From: Dehalobacterium formicoaceticum
Lineage (GTDB): Bacteria > Bacillota > Dehalobacteriia > Dehalobacteriales > Dehalobacteriaceae
Assembly (NCBI RefSeq): GCF_002224645.1
Contig: NZ_CP022121.1
Span: 372,001-436,000 of the forward strand
Reading direction: 5' to 3'
DNA: 64,000 bases
The translations under genes and the position numbers were made by a program. Position 1 is the stretch's first letter. Each line of letters starts with the position of its first letter. Shown one piece after another: positions 1 to 7,956 of the stretch. The notes beneath the pieces were generated by a model. It did no database searches and was not told where the DNA came from. It saw nothing but the letters and a program-made list of their open reading frames with translations.

Positions 1-218
1 ATCTCTGTCTGGATACCAAATCGTTCCTTGGTCAGCTTAAATATTTTGCGAGCCACCGCCGCATTTTCTGTAATAACCGCTAAGGAAATCTTTTGATAAG
101 CACTGATTTGAATGGTACCGTCCATGCGAAACAAAGCAGCCAGTTCTGCCAGTTGACAACATTTTTTATGGGAAATAATTTGGGCCAGTTCATTTTTTGT
201 TTTTACAGAGAAAGACAA
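1..218 (-). CDS. whiA: Sporulation/cell-division regulator WhiA, N-terminal part
   Basis: Only the first 72 codons lie in the window; the gene runs off the left edge. The translation opens with SFSVKTKNELAQ, followed by KKCCQLAELAAL and an R-x-D-G-x-I segment, as in the LAGLIDADG-like N-terminal domain of WhiA. WhiA is a DNA-binding protein acting in cell division, chromosome segregation and, in some lineages, sporulation. The start chosen is TTG at 218, because it gives the usual SFS opening and has AGGATG just upstream; a GTG three codons earlier is too close to that site. It lies 24 bp downstream of yvcK, in the conserved rapZ-yvcK-whiA order. Confidence 0.9.
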   Translation of the reverse strand, partial: MSFSVKTKNELAQIISHKKCCQLAELAALFRMDGTIQISAYQKISLAVITENAAVARKIFKLTKERFGIQTE

Positions 219-242
219 TGCGATCACATCCTAGCGAAATGC

Positions 243-1295
243 TCATTTCCGAGGATTCTTACCGGTGTTGGCAAATAGACATGTCCGATGCTGTCTAAGC
301 TCCATCGTCATCGCCCACAGAATTTTTTGAGGATCATGTCTGGCCAGATTGTCCTCTGCGCAAAGAGGATAACTACTTACTTCTATATCTAATTTTCCCA
401 AATTTTTTTCGTCCGTTAACACCGGCTTTGCTCCCTGGGCTTGATACTTCAGCTTAAGTTTCTCAGAAATGATTTCATTATTGACGATAATTTTATCAAT
501 CAAGCCTTGGTCGGTATGATCAAGAATGGCTTTTAGATGGTGGGAAGCCTGGTAGCCGTCTGTTTCTCCCGGTTGAGTCATAATATTACAAATATAATAT
601 GTTTTGGCCTGAGTTTTCTGAATCGCTTCACGAATGCCGGGGACCAGCAGGTTGGGTATCACACTGGTATAAAGACTGCCCGGTCCGACAATGATGGCAT
701 CGGCAGATAAAATGGCATCAATGGCTTCCTGAAGAGGGGAACATGCGTCAGGTTCTAAAAAGACTCTTTTAATTCGGCCGGGGTCATGGACCATCTCGGT
801 CTGCCCTTTAATAATCCGCCCGTCTTGCATCTCGCCCACCAAGACCACATTCTCTAAGGTTACCGGCAATACCCTGCCTCGGACTGCCAGGATCCGACTC
901 ATCTCCTGGACGGCAATGGCGAAACTGCCCGACATCTCCGTGAGACCGGCTAAAAGCAAATTGCCCAGGCAGTGTCCGGACATCTCTTTGCCATGAGAAA
1001 ACCGATAATTAAATAAATTCACGCAGATGTTTTCCTGCTCTGCCAAAGCTACTAAACAATTACGAATATCTCCCGGGGGAGACATGCCTAAATCTTCCCT
1101 TAATCTACCGGAACTTCCACCGTCATCCGTGACCGTGACGATGGCAGTTATATTGGAAGTGAGTTCTTTTAATCCGCGCAGTAAAGTGGATAAACCTGTA
1201 CCACCGCCAATAGCGACAATTCGTGGGCCCCTTTTTAAATAATGGTGCCGGAGTTTAAGCTTCAGGCCGGGATAAAACCTGTTGAATAACTTCAT
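243..1295 (-). CDS. yvcK: YvcK/CofD-like UDP-sugar-binding protein
   Basis: This 350-residue protein has the CofD-like Rossmann fold. IVAIGGGTGLSTLLRGLK stands near residues 27-44 and TVTDDGGSSGRLRE near 55-68, followed by PGDIRNCLVALA; further on is the IIVGPGSLYTSVIPNLLVPG segment. YvcK proteins bind UDP-N-acetylglucosamine and are needed for growth on gluconeogenic carbon sources and for envelope control. A basic tail of about 25 residues precedes the first beta strand. Its ATG overlaps the rapZ stop (ATGA), so the two are probably translationally coupled. Size and motifs are normal for the family. Confidence 0.95.
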   Translation of the reverse strand: MKLFNRFYPGLKLKLRHHYLKRGPRIVAIGGGTGLSTLLRGLKELTSNITAIVTVTDDGGSSGRLREDLGMSPPGDIRNCLVALAEQENICVNLFNYRFSHGKEMSGHCLGNLLLAGLTEMSGSFAIAVQEMSRILAVRGRVLPVTLENVVLVGEMQDGRIIKGQTEMVHDPGRIKRVFLEPDACSPLQEAIDAILSADAIIVGPGSLYTSVIPNLLVPGIREAIQKTQAKTYYICNIMTQPGETDGYQASHHLKAILDHTDQGLIDKIIVNNEIISEKLKLKYQAQGAKPVLTDEKNLGKLDIEVSSYPLCAEDNLARHDPQKILWAMTMELRQHRTCLFANTGKNPRK

Positions 1296-2194
1296 GTATG
1301 CTTCACACCCGATTTCAGAATATCCCGATGATTAACGACGACTTGATACCCACACCCTCTCAAAGATTTTGCAATCCAATTGGACAAGGCTACGGATCGA
1401 TGTTGCCCACCAGTACAACCAATAGCAATCATCAGATGCATCTTACCTTCTTCACAATAATGGGGTATTAAAAAATCTAATAAATCCAGATATTTCTTTA
1501 AAAATGTTTGCGCCAGGGGATTTGACAGTACATACTCCATAACCTCTTTATTCTCCCCGGTATGAGGACGTAAAGCTTCGATATAAAAGGGATTGGGCAA
1601 AAAGCGTACATCAATGGCTAAATCTGCGTCTAAGGGTAACCCATATTTATAACCAAATGACATGATGGTAATAGAAAGCTGTCCCTGTTTATTATCAGCA
1701 AAATGATTCCAGATCTGATCCTTCAGCTGTTGGTTCGAGAGATCAGAGGTATCAATCACTTTATCCGCCATACCCCGCAATTCCTGCAGGCGCAGCCTCT
1801 CCTCGATGATACCGTCCAGTACTCTGCCCATAGGTGCCAGGGGATGACGCCTTCTCGTTTCCTTAAAACGACGCACCAATGTCTCATTGGAGGCCTCCAG
1901 AAATAGAATCTCATAGGGAATTTTCTGAGATTTCAACTTGGATAAGGCTTCAAACAGGTCAGGGAAAAACTCTCCCCCCCGAATGTCAATCACTAAAGCT
2001 ACTTTTTCCATTTTGCTGGGTGATTGGGTAATCAGATCAGTAAATTTGGGGATTAAGGCGGGTGGTAAATTATCCACACAATAGAACCCCATATCCTCCA
2101 AGGAATGGATGACCTGAGTTTTCCCCGCCCCGGACATTCCCGTAATAATTTCCAGCTGTAACCCTGGCCTTTTCTGTTCCTGCACGATTTGCAC
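1292..2194 (-). CDS. rapZ: RNase adapter / nucleotide-binding protein RapZ (YvcJ)
   Basis: The 300-residue protein has a P-loop GMSGAGKTQ near residue 19 and a CVDNLPP motif just after it. The C-terminal half carries IGCTGGQHRSVALSNWI, the signature of the RapZ C-terminal domain. Enterobacterial RapZ senses glucosamine-6-phosphate and guides RNase E; the Gram-positive YvcJ hydrolyses GTP and ATP, and its exact role is less clear. It sits between the PHP gene and yvcK in a minus-strand operon. The start is GTG at 2194; a second in-frame GTG at 2185 has better spacing from AAAAGGA, so the true N-terminus may be three residues shorter. Confidence 0.95.
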   Translation of the reverse strand: MQIVQEQKRPGLQLEIITGMSGAGKTQVIHSLEDMGFYCVDNLPPALIPKFTDLITQSPSKMEKVALVIDIRGGEFFPDLFEALSKLKSQKIPYEILFLEASNETLVRRFKETRRRHPLAPMGRVLDGIIEERLRLQELRGMADKVIDTSDLSNQQLKDQIWNHFADNKQGQLSITIMSFGYKYGLPLDADLAIDVRFLPNPFYIEALRPHTGENKEVMEYVLSNPLAQTFLKKYLDLLDFLIPHYCEEGKMHLMIAIGCTGGQHRSVALSNWIAKSLRGCGYQVVVNHRDILKSGVKHT

Positions 2195-2280
2195 ATCCTT
2201 TTAGGAGTATTCTTGCTGCTCACCTTATTTATCCCAGTTGATCAGAGAGATCATAACTCCAACAATATTATCTATATACA

Positions 2281-3045
2281 TTATATCATATCTTTGATTT
2301 CCAAGTTAATAATCTGCTGAAATGAAATGTTCCCTTGCTGTAAAAGTGACCATCCAAAATCCAGATCGCCTACACTTTGAGTAAAATGAGCATCTGAGTT
2401 GACGATAAATTGAACACCGGTTTTCCCCGCTATTTTAATTTCATCTTTTTTTTGGTACCTATGGCCGGTATTAATTTCATAGGCAGTATTTGTTGCGGCA
2501 CAAGCCTGGGCTACCTCCTCCACGTCGATGGGCATACCTAATCCGGGATGGGTAACGGCTGTCACCGGGAATTTATGCATCGCTTCCACCAAAGCTTTGG
2601 TATTGATATTTTGTATGCGCGGGCGTAAACTTGGGATCACTCGGGAAATTTGATTACCAAGGACAAAACGAAGCCCATCACGAAAGCTTTTCGGCATCAC
2701 ATAAGGATGAAGACCCACTAAAAGGAGATCCAGCTGGGGAATTACTTTTTTTGAGATATCAATATACCCTTGGCAACTGACGATATCTGCTTCTGCCCCG
2801 GTGAGAATCCTGATTTCGGGATGATTCTTTTGAATACCCTTAATTTCTTCTTTAATGGCTAAAAAGGTTTCCGATGCGGAGACACCCGTTCCGATATTGG
2901 AAGGACCATGATCTGTGATGGCCAGATTTTTTAAACCTTTCTCACATGCGGCCTCCACCATCTCAGAAATAGTATTTCTGCCGTCACTATATCTGGAATG
3001 GGTATGAAAATCTCCCGTCCAGAAAAAATTACTTTTTCGGGGCAC
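2281..3045 (-). CDS. PHP-domain phosphoesterase
   Basis: The protein begins with a PHP metal site: GDFHTHSRYSDG near the N-terminus, AITDHG about 35 residues later and a late NSDAHF motif. These histidines and aspartates form the two- or three-metal centre of PHP phosphoesterases (YcdX and histidinol-phosphatase-like). The substrate cannot be read from sequence. The start was set at GTG 3045, because GAGGTGA lies five bases upstream; an in-frame GTG at 3054 lies inside that site. The same PHP-rapZ-yvcK-whiA order is common in Clostridia. The product is about 254 residues. Confidence 0.85.
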   Translation of the reverse strand: MPRKSNFFWTGDFHTHSRYSDGRNTISEMVEAACEKGLKNLAITDHGPSNIGTGVSASETFLAIKEEIKGIQKNHPEIRILTGAEADIVSCQGYIDISKKVIPQLDLLLVGLHPYVMPKSFRDGLRFVLGNQISRVIPSLRPRIQNINTKALVEAMHKFPVTAVTHPGLGMPIDVEEVAQACAATNTAYEINTGHRYQKKDEIKIAGKTGVQFIVNSDAHFTQSVGDLDFGWSLLQQGNISFQQIINLEIKDMI

Positions 3046-3165
3046 ATCTTTCACCTCAAAATCATAGAATTTTTTTGGATCTTTAAGAATCTGGGGAAAT
3101 TTGCTTATTTGATGGGAAAATCATATCATCTTGATGTTCTCTTGTCAAAGAACGTCCCCTGTCAC

Positions 3166-3205
3166 ATAAAAAGCCCTCAAACTTCTTTACTGAGAAGTTG
3201 AGGGC
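3166..3205 (-). terminator. Intrinsic terminator of the rubredoxin-like gene
   Basis: On the minus strand a stem of GCCCTCAA plus ACTTCT pairs with its complement around a short loop, and CTTTTT follows. It lies just after the stop of the 3218-3553 gene. Confidence 0.8.
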
Positions 3206-3217
3206 CAGAATTCTATT

Positions 3218-3553
3218 TTACCATTTGCCTCTGCTTACATGGCCGGCGATTTCAGCCTTGCTCCGTTGTTTAATAATCCAAGCCTCATCTTTAGCCTGTT
3301 TAAAAAGAGCTACACAGGGAGGGTCAAGATCAATTTTGATTCCTTCCTTGGCCAGTTCTACGATTTCCATAGCTAATTTAGTAATTGCCATATGGATATC
3401 ATTTGTTCGATCTGAGGCAATCACCTTTTGGGCATCTTCATCCGACATAAAATCGATTTTCTCCTTAGGAGCGCCGCACTTAGGGCAGAAATCGGGAATC
3501 TCATCCCCCTTATTGATCATACCGCATACAGAGCATTTCCATAGTTTAATCAT
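3218..3553 (-). CDS. Rubredoxin-like zinc/iron ribbon protein
   Basis: The 111-residue protein begins with IKLWKCSVCGMI and, after about 12 residues, FCPKCGAPKE. This is the two-CxxC rubredoxin-like ribbon found at one end of rubrerythrins. The rest is a helical segment rich in Lys and Glu that matches no domain I can name. The start ATG at 3553 has GGAGGAG at good spacing; an upstream in-frame start lies in poor context. It may bind Fe or Zn and act in electron transfer or oxidative stress, but the partner is unknown. It appears to be a single-gene unit with its own terminator. Confidence 0.7.
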   Translation of the reverse strand: MIKLWKCSVCGMINKGDEIPDFCPKCGAPKEKIDFMSDEDAQKVIASDRTNDIHMAITKLAMEIVELAKEGIKIDLDPPCVALFKQAKDEAWIIKQRSKAEIAGHVSRGKW

Positions 3554-3705
3554 TTGGTCTCTCCTCCTCATAGATTTTATTTTAGGAACCTGCCTCTGTA
3601 TAAACTATATAATTATTACAATCCTTAGTCAACTGATATATTTTCCTTTGTTCGCACTTTTTTATAAAAAACGGCTGTCTATTGGAGCTGTGAAAAACGG
3701 ATGTC

Positions 3706-4467
3706 TTAGAGGCGGTTAGCGGGTGCTAACTTTTTCCTGTGATTGTAAAGAATAAAAGCTATTCCTGCTATGATCCCCAAAATACTTGCCAACTGAGCCA
3801 CCCGGAAAGGACCAAACATTAAACTGTCTGTCCTGAAAGATTCAATTATGACCCTTCCCAATGAATAAAGGATAACATAGCCGGCAAATAAATCTCCCTT
3901 TCTGAGAAAACTTTTCCGCCTGATAAAAATTAAAATGAAGAATACCATCAGATTCCAAATTGATTCATAGAGAAAGGTGGGATGGCGAAATGCCCCGTCA
4001 ATATACATCGCCCAAGGCAGATCTGTTTCAAAACCGTAAGCTTCCTGGTTAAAAAAATTACCCCAGCGTCCGATGGCTTGTCCCAGAATAATACTGGGCG
4101 CTACGATATCCGCCATCTGCCAAAAATTAAGTTTGTAATGGCGCACTACCAGGTAACCGCCAAGAATACCGCCGATGAGGCCGCCGTGAATTGCCAAACC
4201 ACCATGCCAGACAGCAAGAACTTCCCCTGGATTGGCTAAATAATACTCCAGATTATAGAAAATCACATAATACAAGCGTGCCCCCAGCAATGCTAAAGGG
4301 ATTGCCACTACCACCAGATTTATCACATGTTCCGGATCCAGCTTCTGTTTTTCTGCCTCCCGATAGGCCAAATACGTACCAAGTGCCATGCCAATACTGA
4401 TCAGGATCCCATACCAACGAATCACAAAGGGACCAATTTGAAATGCAATGGGATCAGGTGTCCACAT
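3706..4467 (-). CDS. lgt: Prolipoprotein diacylglyceryl transferase
   Basis: This 253-residue protein has about seven membrane segments. It carries the family motifs HGGLAIHGGLIGG (near 88-100) and GRWGNFFNQEAYG (near 133-145), the latter with the arginine that contacts phosphatidylglycerol. Lgt moves a diacylglyceryl group to the lipobox cysteine of prelipoproteins at the membrane. One certain client in this window is the ModA lipoprotein at 43.7 kb. AAAGGAGGGG stands at correct spacing before the ATG. Length is slightly below the E. coli enzyme, as is usual in Firmicutes. Confidence 0.97.
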   Translation of the reverse strand: MWTPDPIAFQIGPFVIRWYGILISIGMALGTYLAYREAEKQKLDPEHVINLVVVAIPLALLGARLYYVIFYNLEYYLANPGEVLAVWHGGLAIHGGLIGGILGGYLVVRHYKLNFWQMADIVAPSIILGQAIGRWGNFFNQEAYGFETDLPWAMYIDGAFRHPTFLYESIWNLMVFFILIFIRRKSFLRKGDLFAGYVILYSLGRVIIESFRTDSLMFGPFRVAQLASILGIIAGIAFILYNHRKKLAPANRL

Positions 4468-4585
4468 AGCTTTCCCCTCCTTTACAAATTTTTAGCGCGC
4501 AACTCCTTCCCTTTTTTTTAAAAAGAGAAGATAAATCCCCCGACTTTCATATCCTATAGGAAAGAATCATTCAAGGGAGGTAAAT

Positions 4586-4891
4586 ATGACCAACCAACGT
4601 TTCCTGCATATCAAAATTCACACGGATTCCGAAATTAAAGCCGATATCAATATTCCCCTGGGGATCCTAAAGGCAACCGCAAAATTTCCCCTTTTAGCAC
4701 TGAACGTAATCCCCCAAGAAACGGTCAAGGAATTGAGGAAAAGCGGAATTCACTTGCAGGACATCAATATGGGGGAACTGACCCGCTTGGTGGAACAAGG
4801 GAAAATCAAAGATACTCTGATCCGTATGGAGGTCTTAGACCCCATTGAGGGAAGGATTAAGGTCAGGATCTATATTGACGGCAGCCTCTAA
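4586..4891 (+). CDS. Small protein resembling the C-terminal domain of YvlB/LiaX-type proteins
   Basis: This 101-residue protein has no membrane segment. Its pattern is a basic beta strand (LHIKIHTDSE), a VNIPLG-like turn, a helix, a G-I-x-L-x-x-I-x-M-x-E-L segment, then GKIKDTLIRMEVLD and a final I-x-V-R-I-Y-I-D strand. That layout matches the C-terminal domain of YvlB/LiaX-like envelope-stress proteins and SHOCT-associated proteins, here without the repeat region. AGGGAGG precedes the ATG. The gene ends one base before the convergent DUF1648 gene. Function unknown; the family resemblance is by eye. Confidence 0.6.
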   Translation: MTNQRFLHIKIHTDSEIKADINIPLGILKATAKFPLLALNVIPQETVKELRKSGIHLQDINMGELTRLVEQGKIKDTLIRMEVLDPIEGRIKVRIYIDGSL

Positions 4892-4892
4892 A

Positions 4893-5429
4893 TTATTGGG
4901 CTCGAGCGGATAGGAGGAAATAAATACCTACCGTTCCAAAAATCACACCCAGGAAGATAAAGATAGAGGCCGGACCCAAGCTGTCCTTCTGACCCAGAGC
5001 AATTAAAATCGTGATCCAGGTTAAATATAAAAATAACCAAATAATTTCCGCCTTCATCCACCCCAGCAGTGACCGGGCCAAAAGATATTGAGCCCGGGCA
5101 TTTTTTTCTGTAATGGCCCAGGGATAGTTGTAGGTATGGGGGAAATAACTTACCGCGGATAAAAGAATATAAAGCAAGACAGCAGTAACCGGTAAAATAA
5201 TCACGGTTGATTTGCCGCCCCAATCATCCGGTTGGCCGGAGAAACCAAAATGGGTCGGTATTGTATTGGGCAAAAGCGGCCAATAATAGATCAGGCAACT
5301 GACCAGTAAAATCAGGCCAATTAATGATGCCGCATCTAAAAACCAATCTTCATAGGTGCGGGAAATCTCCAGCACCGGTCGGGAGTCTTTTTTTCGATTA
5401 ACTTTCCTCATTATGTTTGTCCCCCACAT
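4893..5429 (-). CDS. DUF1648-containing membrane protein
   Basis: The 178-residue protein has four likely membrane segments. Between the first two is WPLLPNTIPTHFGFSGQPDDWG, the pattern of DUF1648, a domain of uncharacterised membrane proteins including some near SdpI-type immunity proteins. A basic N-terminal stretch of about 25 residues is cytoplasmic by the positive-inside rule. The ATG at 5429 is preceded by GGAGGA at ideal distance; a second ATG follows six codons later. There is no clear operon partner, and function is unknown. Confidence 0.75.
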   Translation of the reverse strand: MWGTNIMRKVNRKKDSRPVLEISRTYEDWFLDAASLIGLILLVSCLIYYWPLLPNTIPTHFGFSGQPDDWGGKSTVIILPVTAVLLYILLSAVSYFPHTYNYPWAITEKNARAQYLLARSLLGWMKAEIIWLFLYLTWITILIALGQKDSLGPASIFIFLGVIFGTVGIYFLLSARAQ

Positions 5430-5506
5430 GTTTGTCCTCCGCGAAAAGAGAATATCTTAAATTTTATCCTTCTTTCATCATGAATGCAAGACCCGGGTGC
5501 TGCGCC

Positions 5507-5535
5507 TTTCATGATAGTTCCTGTTATGTTATAAT
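5507..5535 (+). promoter_or_regulatory. Candidate sigma-A promoter of the DUF1538/PII operon
   Basis: A perfect TATAAT at 5530-5535 stands 17 bases after a weak -35 (TTTCAT), about 50 bp before the first gene of the operon. Confidence 0.45.
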
Positions 5536-5586
5536 TAAGCATTGCCGACATCCTATTGAAAATTAGGTATCCAAAGGAGGCTGCCC

Positions 5587-7224
5587 ATGTGGGAAAACTT
5601 ACTGGATAAATTTAAGGAACCGGCCCAATCGATTCTGCCTATTGCCATTCTGGTTTTTTTACTCCATTTTACCATCACCCCGATGCCGTTAAGTACCTTG
5701 GCTTTGTTCATCACCGGCACTTTTTTGCTGATCATCGGCATGGTTCTTTTTACGATGGGAGCGGATATGGCTATTATGCCTATGGGGGAAATCATTGGCG
5801 CCAAATTAGTACGCTCCCGGAAACTATGGCTTTTAATTATTACCAGCTTCATCCTGGGGACACTGGTGACGCTGGCAGAACCTGATCTCCAGGTATTGGC
5901 CAAGCAAGTACCTGCAGTTCCGGATCAGGTTTTAGTCTCATCGGTAGCCCTTGGAGTAGGCTTCTTTCTCTCCTTGGCTTTGCTGCGTATTCTCTATCAG
6001 ATCCCGATGAATTATTTTTTGATTGTCGCCTATACTCTCGTATTTATCCTGGGATCCTTTACCGCACCGGACTACCTGGCTGTGGCCTTTGATGCCGGAG
6101 GAGTCACCACCGGGCCAATCACAGTACCCTTTATCCTAGCTTTGGGCATGGGGGTATCTTCCGTACGCAGCGGCAAAAGTGCCGAAGAAGACAGCTTTGG
6201 CTTAAGCGGCATCTGTTCCATCGGTCCTATCTTTACTGTGCTCATTATGGGCATGTTCTATGATGCTTCCAATGTAAATTTCGCCTTTGAAACCGTATTT
6301 TCCGTGCACAGTGTCCAGGCCTTTTTCACCTTATACGGTCAAGGTTTGATTTTGTTTTTCAAGGAAATTACCCTTGCTTTGCTGCCCATCATGATTTTCT
6401 TTGGTTTTTTCCAGCTGATACAATTAAAATTACCCAAGGATCAGGTGATCAAAATCGCCGTTGGCATTATCTTTACTTTAGTAGGGCTGACCATCTTCCT
6501 TACCGGGGTAAACATCGGTTTTATGCCTGTAGGAAGATATCTGGGTGAGGCGGTAGCCTCTTTAACCAATTATTGGATCCTGATCCCCTTGAGCTTTGTT
6601 ATCGGTTTTTTCGTGGTGGCGGCTGAACCTGCGGTTCATGTACTTAACAAGCAGGTAGAGGAAATCACGGTAGGGGCGATTTCCAAAAGAATGATGATGG
6701 CCGGATTATCCGTCGGGGTGGGTATTGCCTTAACCCTGGCCATGATACGTATTCTGGCCGGGATCAGCATCTGGTATTTTCTCTTACCTGCCTATATCCT
6801 GGCTTTGGCCTTAACCTTTTTTGTGCCCCGTATCTTTACCTCCATCGCTTTCGACTCAGGGGGTGTGGCTGCGGGGACCATGGCGGCTGCCTTTTTAACC
6901 CCTTTTGCTCTGGGCGTCTCTGCTGCCATCGGAGGGAATGCCATGACTGATGCCTTTGGTCTTGTGGCTATGGTAGCCTCTACCCCTTTGATTTCCATCC
7001 AAATCCTCGGTTTCTTTTATCAGAAGAAAATGCGCCGCGCCCAGGATATCCTTCTTCCTATGGCGGACAATAATTTGGACCAGGAATTTCTTCCTATAGC
7101 AGCAATGGAACGTCCATCCGACCGGGATTTGGCAATTATCGAATACATGGACGAAAGTTCAGCCTATGAATCGCCTTTTGAAATCAATGAGGAGGAATCC
7201 CGGAAAGGAGGAGAAGGTTCTTGA
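5587..7224 (+). CDS. DUF1538 family membrane transporter-like protein, copy 1
   Basis: This 545-residue protein contains two homologous halves of about six membrane helices each. Each half has the same landmarks: a GADMAIMPMG or GVNIGFMPVG turn, an AEP motif (TLAEPDLQVLAKQV and AAEPAVHVLNKQVEE), and a glycine-rich AFDAGGVTTGP or AFDSGGVAAGT motif. This matches DUF1538 proteins, predicted transporters of unknown substrate. The last 60 residues are a hydrophilic acidic tail. The stop overlaps the start of the next gene, a PII-like protein, which suggests a transporter with its own PII-type sensor. The AGGAGG site is well placed. Confidence 0.85.
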   Translation: MWENLLDKFKEPAQSILPIAILVFLLHFTITPMPLSTLALFITGTFLLIIGMVLFTMGADMAIMPMGEIIGAKLVRSRKLWLLIITSFILGTLVTLAEPDLQVLAKQVPAVPDQVLVSSVALGVGFFLSLALLRILYQIPMNYFLIVAYTLVFILGSFTAPDYLAVAFDAGGVTTGPITVPFILALGMGVSSVRSGKSAEEDSFGLSGICSIGPIFTVLIMGMFYDASNVNFAFETVFSVHSVQAFFTLYGQGLILFFKEITLALLPIMIFFGFFQLIQLKLPKDQVIKIAVGIIFTLVGLTIFLTGVNIGFMPVGRYLGEAVASLTNYWILIPLSFVIGFFVVAAEPAVHVLNKQVEEITVGAISKRMMMAGLSVGVGIALTLAMIRILAGISIWYFLLPAYILALALTFFVPRIFTSIAFDSGGVAAGTMAAAFLTPFALGVSAAIGGNAMTDAFGLVAMVASTPLISIQILGFFYQKKMRRAQDILLPMADNNLDQEFLPIAAMERPSDRDLAIIEYMDESSAYESPFEINEEESRKGGEGS

Positions 7225-7916
7225 GCAAAGTATGCAATTATGCCCCTTTGGCATTTATGGTTACCATCATAGATCGGGGGGAGGGTGAAAAAATCTCTCA
7301 ATATCTGGCAGGTGAAGGTGTGACCTTCATCCTGTTAACCCATGGTTTAGGTACGGCAGATTCAAAAATATTAAATTACCTAGGCTTAGGTGAAACGGAA
7401 AAGGACATCTTGTTTAGTACCATGACATTGAATCAATCCCAACACCTGCTAAAGGAATTAAACCGGAAACTTTCCCTGGACATCCCCGGACGGGGCATCG
7501 CTTTTTCTATCCCCATGGACAGTGTATGCGGTTTTCGAGCGGAAAAACATTTAAGAGGCACTGCACAAAGAAATGGAGGGAGTTCTGTGGCACCAACCTA
7601 TCCCCATGATTTAATTATTGCTATCGCCAACCGAGGATTTTCCGAAGAGGTCATGGAAGCTGCCAAATCGGCCCAGGCAACTGGAGGAACGATTATTCAT
7701 GCCCGGGGCAGCGGCATCAAAGAAGCGGAAAAGTTTTTTGGCGTCACCATTCAGCCGGAAAAAGACATCATCTTAATTCTCACTTCGAGAGAATTGCGGC
7801 CGCAAATTATGGAAGCCATTGCGGTAGAGACGGGCCCAAAAAGTGATGCCAATACCATCGTCTTCTCTTTGCCTGTGAATGATGTCGTCGGTATCGAAAA
7901 CATGTTCAAGAAATAA
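7221..7916 (+). CDS. Tandem PII-like signalling protein, copy 1
   Basis: The 231-residue protein has two ferredoxin-like PII (GlnB-type) units. The first spans about 1-105 (VTIIDRGEGEKISQYLA then a glycine-rich turn). The second spans about 125-231 (LIIAIANRGFSEEVMEAAKS then GGTIIHARGSGIKE and QPEKDIILILT). The GGTI-x-x-A-R-G-S-G turn resembles that of other DUF1538-linked PII proteins. No GlnK T-loop tyrosine can be recognised. Its TTG start at 7221 overlaps the upstream stop by four bases. Regulation of the neighbouring transporter by a nucleotide or small ligand is an inference from the fusion-like layout. Confidence 0.8.
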   Translation: MSKVCNYAPLAFMVTIIDRGEGEKISQYLAGEGVTFILLTHGLGTADSKILNYLGLGETEKDILFSTMTLNQSQHLLKELNRKLSLDIPGRGIAFSIPMDSVCGFRAEKHLRGTAQRNGGSSVAPTYPHDLIIAIANRGFSEEVMEAAKSAQATGGTIIHARGSGIKEAEKFFGVTIQPEKDIILILTSRELRPQIMEAIAVETGPKSDANTIVFSLPVNDVVGIENMFKK

Positions 7917-7956
7917 AGAAAACCTACAAAAACTCATAGGCAGGAAGTGGTTTTAT